DNA of 5,496 bases from Chitinophagaceae bacterium (lineage in GTDB: Bacteria; Bacteroidota; Bacteroidia; Chitinophagales; Chitinophagaceae). Where the stretch lies: positions 1-5,496 of the forward strand of contig JAHEZB010000200.1 of assembly GCA_023251285.1 (NCBI GenBank). Direction: 5' to 3'. Positions 1 to 5,496 of the stretch are shown here, in pieces; the stretch's first letter is position 1; each line of letters starts with the position of its first letter. The notes beneath the pieces were generated by a model. That model saw only the letters and a list, made by a program, of their open reading frames with translations. It searched no databases and had not been told where the DNA came from. The position numbers and the translations under genes were made by a program.

Positions 1-23
1 TTTACTACAAAAAGGCACATTAA

Positions 24-46
24 AAGCTTGCTCCTACAGCAAACTT
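24..46 (-). terminator. Hairpin over the GLPGLI stop codon, probable operon terminator
   Basis: On the minus strand AAGTTTGCT (46-38) pairs with AGCAAGCTT (32-24) as a 9-bp stem with one G-T wobble. The 5-base loop GTAGG contains the TAG stop codon of the GLPGLI gene. The stem is followed by TTAATG and, further on, by CCTTTTTG. The T-run right after the stem is short, so intrinsic termination is plausible but not certain. Confidence 0.45.
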
Positions 47-807
47 CCCCAGATAAATCTTGCTTTCTGTTGTTGAATTTCTTTGTTTTCATCAGCGTCA
101 TCACTGCTGTACCAGTCTTTTGTGCGGTCATGCATCAACGCCTCTAATTGTTTATAATCCATGGTTTTCTTTTGATTCAACGGTTTTATCGCATCTTCAT
201 TTACACTGGTAACACTTACTTTGGTGGCGATCCACGAAGTATAAAGCCGTGGAACTGTTATGCCAAGAATGGTTCCGGGTAATCCATGAAATGAAGCGGG
301 ACCACCTGGAAGCGTGATCTCTTCCGTATAAAAGGCAAAAACATATACGCTGTCGAAAAGAATCGCCTGGGCTTTTCGGCAATTGAACCCCGCAATAATC
401 CGGTTTTCGTTGGATAGCTTCCAGTTTAATTTTGGAACAGAATCAGAAATCTGTAAATTATTTCCTTCAACGTTTTTCTGCATCGCACATTTGTCCGAAC
501 TATAATTGTAGTACCAAATATTATTTTCTTCACTTTGGTACCACCTTTTCAAAAACTCCGGAATTTTATCATTCCAGTGATCAAACTTGTAAATACTTTG
601 ATCGTTGGAAAATGTGAGCTTGTAGTATGCGGTTTTAAATTCGGGCATTTTATCTTTTATCATATCAGCAAAAGCGCCGCTTCCCATCGTCTTTTTTACA
701 TTAGCTTTCACTTCATATTCTATCACGGCTTTGCTGATGAAATGCTGTGCTTCAACTTTAAAAAATAAAAAGAAGCTCAGTACTATAAAGAATATTTTTG
801 TTTTCAT
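34..807 (-). CDS. GLPGLI family exported protein
   Basis: This encodes a 257-residue exported protein of the GLPGLI family (TIGR01200 type), a Bacteroidota family of unknown function. The signature is visible: the segment AGFNCRKA (about residues 139-146), then FAFYTEEI, then GGPASFHGLPGTILGI (about 168-183), with GLPG at 175-178. Residues 1-20 form a signal peptide with a Lys-containing start, a Phe/Leu/Ile core and a VEA|Q cleavage site, so the mature protein probably starts at Gln21 in the periplasm or on the surface. The ATG at 807 was chosen because it places the signal peptide at the N-terminus; an upstream in-frame ATG at 864 would add 19 charged residues and overlap the receptor gene. 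It starts 10 bases after the receptor stop, so the two are almost certainly cotranscribed. The C-terminus (QQQKARFIWGSLL) lacks the NPIEL-like ending I recall for many relatives. No catalytic motif is evident. Confidence 0.93.
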   Translation of the reverse strand: MKTKIFFIVLSFFLFFKVEAQHFISKAVIEYEVKANVKKTMGSGAFADMIKDKMPEFKTAYYKLTFSNDQSIYKFDHWNDKIPEFLKRWYQSEENNIWYYNYSSDKCAMQKNVEGNNLQISDSVPKLNWKLSNENRIIAGFNCRKAQAILFDSVYVFAFYTEEITLPGGPASFHGLPGTILGITVPRLYTSWIATKVSVTSVNEDAIKPLNQKKTMDYKQLEALMHDRTKDWYSSDDADENKEIQQQKARFIWGSLL

Positions 808-817
808 CGTCTTAAGT

Positions 818-3583
818 TTATTTTGAATTTGCACTTTTGTTTTTAAAGTTCCAGGTAAAGCCAATTAAAAAATATCTCTGCAACCGGTCGTTCCTGGTTT
901 CAGTATAGGTAGTCCCATAAAAAGTTCTGTCGATGCCGATGTTTTGATTCAGAATGTCATTTACAGAAATGTAAGTGGTAAACTCATCGTTCCTGAATGT
1001 GCGTTGAAACCGTGCATTCCAGATATGTGTTACAAGATTGGTATTTGTCTGAAATGTTTTTTGCCGGAAATAATAGTCATAATCAGTAGAAAGCGACCAT
1101 ACTTTTTTCAGGTAGATGGTTCCGTTAAAACTCAAATCATTGGTATAATATTGAATTTTGGTATTGTTTTGCGAGGTAACGCTGCTATTGTACGCAAAAT
1201 TATTGCTAATAGAAAGTTCATATTTTTTTTGTTTTTCCTTAGAGGCATAGATACTTACGCTGGGCGAAACAGTTTTAGAAACGGTTTTCTCATTGTTGAT
1301 CATGCCCACATATTTACTGTAATTGAATTGCGGGTTCATGGCAATACGGGTATCTATTTTTTTAATTTTAAAACCCATTCCTCCGTACAGATAAGCCGAA
1401 ATGTTTCCATTCACGTTTATGGGTTTGGTAATAGTTTTACCGGAATCAATATTGATGATCTGGTTGTTGGTTATGGAATTGTTTGTAAAATTAATTCCTG
1501 TTCCAACATAGGAATAGATATCCTTTAAAAAATTGTAGGTATTATGATTAATGGAAAAGCGGTTATTAAAAGATGGTTTCAAATCAGGATTGCCAATGTA
1601 TTGATTGTAATAATCATTGTTGTTTTTTAATGGTTGCAGTTGATTAATGGTAGGTTGGGTAGTGTTGCCATTATAGCTGAAGCGAATGCTGTGATTGGGT
1701 TTGTACGTGTAAGTAGCTGTAGCATTTGGATAAAAATTGAGGTAATTGCGGTCGTAATTCTGTTTGGCAGTAACATCAGTAAGTTGGAAAGCAGTAAAAC
1801 CAAAACCTGCACCCACATTCATTTTTAATTTCTTATTGGCAAAATTGATTTTCGCGGACGGAATATTTTGAACAATTTGTTGCTTGAAATTATTCGTCAA
1901 TGAGTCTATCAAAGCATCATACTTTCCGGAAACGGGTGAATAGGTATTGGTAACCTGCTCATTGGTTCCATAATTATAGGCGAGCCTGTATCCAAGTTCC
2001 ATACTTAATTCTTTGGTCAACGGCTCTGTGTAAATTACCGATGCGCCAATATTTTTTGTATTCTGCTCATAGTTTTTCTTTTGGTTCAGATCCTGTTTTC
2101 CGGCCGGTAATCCATCCAGATAGGATTGATTTTCTGATTGTAAAAAAGTAATTCCTTTATTGTCGAGGAAATTCCAATCTGCGTTTACCGACAATGTTCT
2201 TCTGTTTTTATGAAACTTATGGTTGAATAAAATGTTTCCTGAAATAGCCGTTTTATCGCTGTTTGTATTCAAAGTGCGGTCGCTGGAATTTTTCAATGTT
2301 CCTGTATTTCCGGTACTTACGGAATGAACGGTGTTTTCACTTTCAGTATGATAAAAATTGGTATTGGCTGTTATTTTCAAAGTATTATTCGAATCCAGTT
2401 TCAGATCCCAGATGCCTTTTAATTTAATATTGTGACGGTTGACATCATTTTGGGTATTAGAATTTTGATTCAGAACGGAATCACCAACCTGCCTCTGAGT
2501 AAATGTTTGCGTGTAATTGGTGTATTGCTGGTTGTTGTACCTTGGGGTAAAATTGAAACTATATTTGTCATCCCATTTATTGAAATATTGTAAGCCTGCG
2601 TTCACGTTGGTCATAAATCCGTTGCGTGGGTCCACATAAGGTTCATCATCGCTATTGCCACCACCAAAAAACATAATTCCTCCATCATCCGTCATTTCCA
2701 TATTGAAATCATTTCCTCCATACTTTTGTTCGTCCTGCCAGCTAAGCCGGTCCTGGCCAGTATTTCCATTCAGCAAAAATGCCGATAATTTTCGTTTGCC
2801 TTTGAAAGTGCTGAACATAAGGTTATCGTTATAACGATTTTCAATGTGCGCCTGCGGCCCGGCAGCCACATCGATCTTACCAAAATAACCATGCTTCGCA
2901 TTGTCTTTCAATTTCAGATTAATCGTCTTTTGTGTTTTGCCATCATCTATTCCGGTAAATTCAGCCTGGTCGCTTTTTTTATCGAAAACCTGCACTTCCT
3001 TTACCGCATCTGCTCTAAGATTTTTTACTGCCATTCCCGGATCATCACCGAAAAACTCTTCACCATCAACAAGTACTTTTTGTACGGTTTCTCCCATTGC
3101 TTTTATGGTACCATCTTTATCTACCTGGATGCCTGGTAATTTTTTTAATAATTCTTCCACATTCGCATTGGCGCTCACTTTGAAGCTATCGGCGGTATAT
3201 ACAGTTGTATCGCCTTTGATGCGCAAAGGAGCACCCGATTTTACAATAATTTCTTTCAGTAAAGTTCCTTTCGAAATCAGCTTTATATCAGGAATTATTT
3301 CATCTCTTCGTACAGAAATATTATCGAGCAGATCTCCATAATACGGTTGGGAAGCCATCAAAATATAATTGCCTTTTGGTACATTCTTTAGAATAAATTT
3401 GCCGGAAGAATCTGTCCTCGTAAATTCATAAAGAATGGAATCTTTTGGAGTGATCAATGAAACAACGGCATTATAAACCGGTTTGTGCTCGTTCGCATCT
3501 GTTACCGTTCCTGAAACTTTTGATTGGGCATGTGATGCAAGAAACAGCAAGAGGCTGATTGAAACGGTAAAGATTCTTTTCAT
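818..3583 (-). CDS. Outer-membrane beta-barrel receptor with CarboxypepD_reg-like domain (TonB-dependent receptor-like)
   Basis: This encodes a 921-residue outer-membrane protein, a usual length for the family. Residues 1-19 are a signal peptide (SHA|Q cleavage). Residues 22 to about 105 form a carboxypeptidase-regulatory-like Ig domain (SGTVTDA, then DSSGKFILKNVPKGNY). Residues 110-230 resemble a TonB-receptor plug: LLKKLPGIQVDKDG, KVLVDGEEFFGDDP and EVQVFDKKSDQAEFTG are hallmarks of the group whose barrel is Pfam OMP_b-brl_3. From about 231 to the end are alternating aromatic/polar strands rich in Asn and Tyr, with a last strand RYFLIGFTWNF (903-913) followed by a short polar tail. A Gly/Asp-rich loop lies at about 298-316. 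No clear TonB box is visible, so energy coupling is inferred from the plug. The start ATG directly precedes the signal peptide; the leader before it is A/T-rich without a Shine-Dalgarno sequence, as is normal in Bacteroidota. It is the first gene of an operon with the GLPGLI gene. The substrate is unknown. Confidence 0.93.
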   Translation of the reverse strand: MKRIFTVSISLLLFLASHAQSKVSGTVTDANEHKPVYNAVVSLITPKDSILYEFTRTDSSGKFILKNVPKGNYILMASQPYYGDLLDNISVRRDEIIPDIKLISKGTLLKEIIVKSGAPLRIKGDTTVYTADSFKVSANANVEELLKKLPGIQVDKDGTIKAMGETVQKVLVDGEEFFGDDPGMAVKNLRADAVKEVQVFDKKSDQAEFTGIDDGKTQKTINLKLKDNAKHGYFGKIDVAAGPQAHIENRYNDNLMFSTFKGKRKLSAFLLNGNTGQDRLSWQDEQKYGGNDFNMEMTDDGGIMFFGGGNSDDEPYVDPRNGFMTNVNAGLQYFNKWDDKYSFNFTPRYNNQQYTNYTQTFTQRQVGDSVLNQNSNTQNDVNRHNIKLKGIWDLKLDSNNTLKITANTNFYHTESENTVHSVSTGNTGTLKNSSDRTLNTNSDKTAISGNILFNHKFHKNRRTLSVNADWNFLDNKGITFLQSENQSYLDGLPAGKQDLNQKKNYEQNTKNIGASVIYTEPLTKELSMELGYRLAYNYGTNEQVTNTYSPVSGKYDALIDSLTNNFKQQIVQNIPSAKINFANKKLKMNVGAGFGFTAFQLTDVTAKQNYDRNYLNFYPNATATYTYKPNHSIRFSYNGNTTQPTINQLQPLKNNNDYYNQYIGNPDLKPSFNNRFSINHNTYNFLKDIYSYVGTGINFTNNSITNNQIINIDSGKTITKPINVNGNISAYLYGGMGFKIKKIDTRIAMNPQFNYSKYVGMINNEKTVSKTVSPSVSIYASKEKQKKYELSISNNFAYNSSVTSQNNTKIQYYTNDLSFNGTIYLKKVWSLSTDYDYYFRQKTFQTNTNLVTHIWNARFQRTFRNDEFTTYISVNDILNQNIGIDRTFYGTTYTETRNDRLQRYFLIGFTWNFKNKSANSK

Positions 3584-3701
3584 AACGTTTATATTTTAGA
3601 AAACAGAAATAACTATCCAACTGGTTTTTCCAGGCAGTGATTTTTATAGGATGCAAAACAGTTTTTATTTCACAAAAAAATGTTAACTAATTTTTTAGGT
3701 A

Positions 3702-3751
3702 AAGGAAAAATCACATTTCAACTGCTCTTTTTCATGACGATTTTTTTCCTT
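3702..3751. repeat. Imperfect inverted repeat upstream of the receptor gene
   Basis: AAGGAAAAATC (3702-3712) is the inverse of GATTTTTTTCCTT (3739-3751) except for two extra T bases in the second arm. The 26-base spacer includes, on the minus strand, a five-codon frame ATG AAA AAG AGC AGT TGA. It lies 119-168 bases before the receptor ATG and immediately after the stop of the doubtful frame that ends at 3754. It could be a weak terminator, an operator or a leader structure; homopolymer runs make chance a real possibility. Confidence 0.35.
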
Positions 3752-3753
3752 AA

Positions 3754-4116
3754 TTAATTCGCGTAACCTTTACCTGAGGCGAGTTCTATATTGGCACAAT
3801 AAAGCAACAAATAATTCAAATTCCTATTCTCCTTGTAATGGTGAGTGGTGAATGTAAATGGTGAATGGTGAAACATATCCTCAATCGTTGCACACCATTT
3901 GAAATATACTACTCTTATAAACTGGTTTAAAACTTCTAAACTATAATCGCGGAAATGTTGATAGATGGAGGCGGAATTTTCAGTCGCGATCCTGCCATTG
4001 CCGCGCTTTTCGCTATTAGTAGAACCAGTTAATTTTCCTGCTATTAAGCCTGTTTCACGATGTGCGCCTTCCGGAAGTAAATACTTAAAAATATGGAAGG
4101 ATAAAATTTTCTGCAT
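3754..4116 (-). CDS. Hypothetical open frame of 120 codons, doubtful or a decayed gene
   Basis: I do not recognise this protein. The frame starts with ATG at 4116 (a TTG at 4143 is also in frame) and ends with TAA. In favour of it being real: the middle part (about residues 15-75, containing LLPEGAHRETG and SIYQHFRDYSLEVLNQF) has a balanced amino-acid make-up and is richer in G+C, including at third codon positions, than the surrounding spacer. Against it: residues about 82-92 (FHHSPFTFTTH) are simply the translation of a heptamer DNA array whose unit is not a multiple of three, the tail has no family resemblance, there is no signal peptide or membrane segment, and there is no good ribosome binding site. 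A remnant of a once longer gene interrupted by the repeat, or a non-coding structured element, would explain it equally well. Confidence 0.27.
   Translation of the reverse strand: MQKILSFHIFKYLLPEGAHRETGLIAGKLTGSTNSEKRGNGRIATENSASIYQHFRDYSLEVLNQFIRVVYFKWCATIEDMFHHSPFTFTTHHYKENRNLNYLLLYCANIELASGKGYAN
3839..3872. repeat. TGGTGAR heptamer array
   Basis: The plus strand reads TGGTGAG, TGGTGAA, TGTAAA, TGGTGAA, TGGTGAA: four near-identical 7-base units around one degenerate 6-base unit (TTCACCA on the minus strand). Seen as two larger copies, 3837-3854 and 3857-3874, it has a period of 20 bases. From memory, short TTCACCA-type arrays are scattered between genes in Bacteroidota genomes; their role is not known to me. 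Confidence 0.8.
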
Positions 4117-4126
4117 CAGCGTTTGG

Positions 4127-4168
4127 ATAAAATGATATTGCAAATATGTTTCAACAAAATCATTTTAT
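4127..4168. repeat. 10-bp perfect inverted repeat around a promoter-like motif
   Basis: ATAAAATGAT (4127-4136) and ATCATTTTAT (4159-4168) are exact inverses with a 22-base spacer. The spacer contains, on the minus strand, CATATTTG (4148-4141), one base away from the Bacteroidota -7 consensus TAnnTTTG; no good -33 TTTG is found at the right distance. It sits directly upstream of the ATG at 4116 of the doubtful frame. The arms are AT-rich, so their significance is modest. Confidence 0.4.
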
Positions 4169-4358
4169 TGTAAAATTCGTTGGTAAGAGAATGTTAAGAG
4201 TTTTGAAGAATATTAAATAATTTTTGAAAAAAAATAGTAGCATTTATAGGCAGAAAATCTAACGGCATCTGAAAATCAGTTTACAGTAAGCGAACAAATA
4301 ACTGCTTTTTTTGGTTTCTTAGCCCTAGATATATTGCTTTATAATCTTTTCTAAAACA

Positions 4359-4389
4359 AAAAAGGCTATCTTTTTCAGATAACCTTTTT
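4359..4389 (-). terminator. Hairpin terminator of the beta-propeller gene, symmetrical
   Basis: AAAAAGG-C-TATCT (4359-4371) pairs with AGATA-A-CCTTTTT (4377-4389): 12 base pairs, one C/A mismatch and a TTTTC loop. Read on the minus strand, it begins 25 bases after the stop of the beta-propeller gene and ends in a run of T, the classical form of an intrinsic terminator. Because the outer stem is A-run against T-run, it would also work on the plus strand, but no plus-strand gene is seen to its left. Confidence 0.82.
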
Positions 4390-4413
4390 GAAAAAACTTT
4401 AATCCTTTTAAAC

Positions 4414-5496
4414 TTATAAATTTTGCATTTTGCCATGGATCTGATCACATGATAAAGTGATTTGCAAAATTTGTCCGCCACCAGGAGGCATTCCAAAGCC
4501 CCATTCGGAAACATATAATTTACCATCCGGACCAAAGGTCATGCCTGTTGGAAGATTAAGACCGGAAATAATTACCTGCCTGTTTCCGGAGCGATCTACT
4601 CTTACAATATCTCCGGTTCCCGGAGTTGGAAATGGCTTATTTGTAAAATTTTCCAAAACATACATTCCTCCGGATTCATCAAAAGCGACTCCAAGAACTG
4701 CATTAAATCCGCCAACACTATCTACTATTTGACCGTTCATGTTTATTTTATAAACTTTTGATTGGGTCATAGCGGGAAAAGTTGACAAATTTCCAAGGTA
4801 AAAATAACCGTTATTATATGCCAAAGCTGTAGGCACAATATGACCTTCTTTGGCAGACACATCGATGATACGGGTGACTTTTCCATTAGTAGAAATTCTG
4901 TCTACTTCGCCATGATTTGGTTCTACTGCATATAAATCCCCTTTGACATTGATCATGCTGTACCACGTACCATCCGGTTCAAAATCATCGGGTTCAGGAT
5001 TGGCTACCGGATTATTCATCAAAAAGTTGCTGAGATTAGCAACCATGCTCCAGGTTTTATTGGCTTTTACGCTGATCACTTCATTTGGAATACCTTGTAC
5101 GCCATGAGAACAACCGGCGCCTCCGAATACAGCGTATAAAGTTTGTCCTACAAAGGCGACGTCAGCAACGCCACTGATCAAACTTCCCTGTGCAGGGCTT
5201 GTCTGACTGGATGGCAAATTGTCGACATAAGTCATCCGCTTACCGGATGCATTAATTCTTGAAATCCGGCTGCCATTGGTGCTTCCTTTGTACGGCCCAA
5301 CTGGTGGAATAACCTGGGTGCAATTTGTTGTATTTGTACCACCAACACCACCTTCCGCTACGTACAGTTGATTATCAGGTCCAAATTTTAAACCTCGGGG
5401 ATTGTTCAAACCGGTGGCATAAACCTGTGAAGTGCCTTTGATCTGATCACTGCCATTACAAAAATTATCGCCATTTTTTTTACAAGCTGTAAAAAA
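4414..5496 (-). CDS. ScyD/ScyE-like six-bladed beta-propeller lipoprotein, N-terminus beyond window
   Basis: In-frame coding sequence runs from the right edge to TAA at 4414, giving 360 visible residues; the start codon lies outside. The first visible residues, FFTACKKNGDNF, look like the end of a lipoprotein signal peptide, with FTAC as lipobox and Cys5 (window numbering) as the lipidated residue. Six blade-like repeats follow: NNPRGLKFGPDNQLYVAEGG (31-50), ISGVADVAFVGQTLYAVFGG (about 108-127), MINVKGDLYAVEPNHGEVDR (181-200), PTALAYNNGYFYLGN (222-236), VLGVAFDESGGMYVLEN (267-283) and LPTGMTFGPDGKLYVSEWG (315-333). The stretch NPEPDDFEPDGTWYSM plus LYAVEPNHGEVDRI matches the ScyD/ScyE family, named after scytonemin-cluster genes in cyanobacteria but widespread, with no established enzymatic activity. 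A binding or scaffold role at the cell surface is inferred; nothing here suggests scytonemin synthesis. A TTG at 5409 is not the start, since the frame and lipobox continue upstream. It is the last gene of its transcript. Confidence 0.88.
   Translation of the reverse strand, partial: FFTACKKNGDNFCNGSDQIKGTSQVYATGLNNPRGLKFGPDNQLYVAEGGVGGTNTTNCTQVIPPVGPYKGSTNGSRISRINASGKRMTYVDNLPSSQTSPAQGSLISGVADVAFVGQTLYAVFGGAGCSHGVQGIPNEVISVKANKTWSMVANLSNFLMNNPVANPEPDDFEPDGTWYSMINVKGDLYAVEPNHGEVDRISTNGKVTRIIDVSAKEGHIVPTALAYNNGYFYLGNLSTFPAMTQSKVYKINMNGQIVDSVGGFNAVLGVAFDESGGMYVLENFTNKPFPTPGTGDIVRVDRSGNRQVIISGLNLPTGMTFGPDGKLYVSEWGFGMPPGGGQILQITLSCDQIHGKMQNL

Larger units (their letters stand above)
3584..4413. 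other. Long intergenic region without a recognised gene
   Basis: These 830 bases separate two genes on the same strand. From right to left they hold a strong hairpin terminator, an AT-rich stretch (about 4170-4358) in which I see nothing, a 10-bp inverted repeat, a GC-richer patch with an unrecognised open frame on the minus strand, a heptamer array, an imperfect inverted repeat, and the leader of the receptor gene. I searched the minus strand for the Bacteroidota promoter pattern (TTTG about 20 bases before TAnnTTTG) and found no exact match in front of the receptor, although a promoter must lie somewhere in the 170 bases before its ATG if the terminator is effective. No tRNA, rRNA or mobile-element gene is recognisable here. 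Confidence 0.7.

Noticed and set aside
805..864. Longer start of the GLPGLI gene at 864
   Set aside because: It adds 19 polar residues before a perfect signal peptide and overlaps the end of the receptor gene; the ATG at 807 fits better.
944..1528. Plus-strand open frame of 194 codons inside the receptor gene
   Set aside because: It is antisense to a well-supported barrel, has no recognisable family features, and is expected from the low stop frequency opposite Asn/Tyr/Thr-rich coding DNA. The same holds for the other plus-strand frames at 1634-1828, 2846-3139, 2901-3341 and 4457-4732.
3621..3633. Small hairpin CTGG-TTTTT-CCAG in the receptor leader
   Set aside because: Only a 4-bp stem; too weak to call a regulatory element.
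4068..4077. Palindrome CTTCCGGAAG
   Set aside because: A single 10-base palindrome with no second copy or link to a promoter; not distinguishable from chance.
3754..4116. Four-helix-bundle (S23-type) protein or transposase remnant
   Set aside because: FRDY-LEV and the nearby heptamers suggested it briefly, but the conserved Ser-Ile-Pro-Asn-Ile-Ala-Glu-Gly region of the family and any transposase motif are absent in the frames I read.
5407..5409. TTG as start of the beta-propeller gene
   Set aside because: The frame stays open to the window edge and encodes the end of a lipoprotein signal peptide, so this codon is an internal Leu.
4438..5450. Direct repeat GATCTGATCAC at 4438-4448 and 5440-5450
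   Set aside because: Both copies encode a DQI tripeptide within one gene; an 11-base match pair is expected by chance in a window of this size.
1..5496. tRNA, rRNA, CRISPR array, insertion sequence, phage, toxin-antitoxin or SusC/SusD polysaccharide locus
   Set aside because: No cloverleaf, regular spacer-repeat pattern, transposase, integrase or SusD-like sequence was seen on either strand.

Overview
The window looks like chromosomal DNA from a member of the Bacteroidota, probably Chitinophagaceae or a close relative (the family is inferred; the phylum is well supported). The evidence is an AT-rich sequence, a GLPGLI-family protein paired with a carboxypeptidase-regulatory-domain outer-membrane beta-barrel receptor, signal peptides cleaved before Gln, and start codons without a clear Shine-Dalgarno sequence. 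All recognisable genes are on the minus strand, so the window is transcribed from right to left.

Right part (4414 to the right edge): the 3' portion of a gene for a secreted six-bladed beta-propeller of the ScyD/ScyE type. Its N-terminus lies beyond the window, but the visible frame begins with a lipobox-like FTAC, so it is probably a surface or periplasmic lipoprotein. A strong hairpin with T-runs on both sides (4359-4389) ends it.

Middle part (3584-4413): about 830 bases without a recognisable gene. It holds the terminator, a 10-bp perfect inverted repeat (4127-4168), a GC-richer patch with an unrecognised 120-codon frame (3754-4116), a TGGTGAR heptamer array (3839-3872), and an imperfect inverted repeat (3702-3751) upstream of the receptor gene.

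Left part (34-3583): a two-gene operon. The first gene encodes a 921-residue outer-membrane receptor with a signal peptide, a CarboxypepD_reg-like domain, a plug and a barrel of the OMP_b-brl_3 type. Ten bases after its stop begins a 257-residue exported GLPGLI protein. A hairpin (24-46) carries the GLPGLI stop codon in its loop and may end the transcript. The two proteins would meet at the outer membrane/periplasm; their substrate is not known. This pairing recurs in Bacteroidota and is the most interesting functional unit here. I found no convincing new defence or mobile system, and no RNA gene or CRISPR array.
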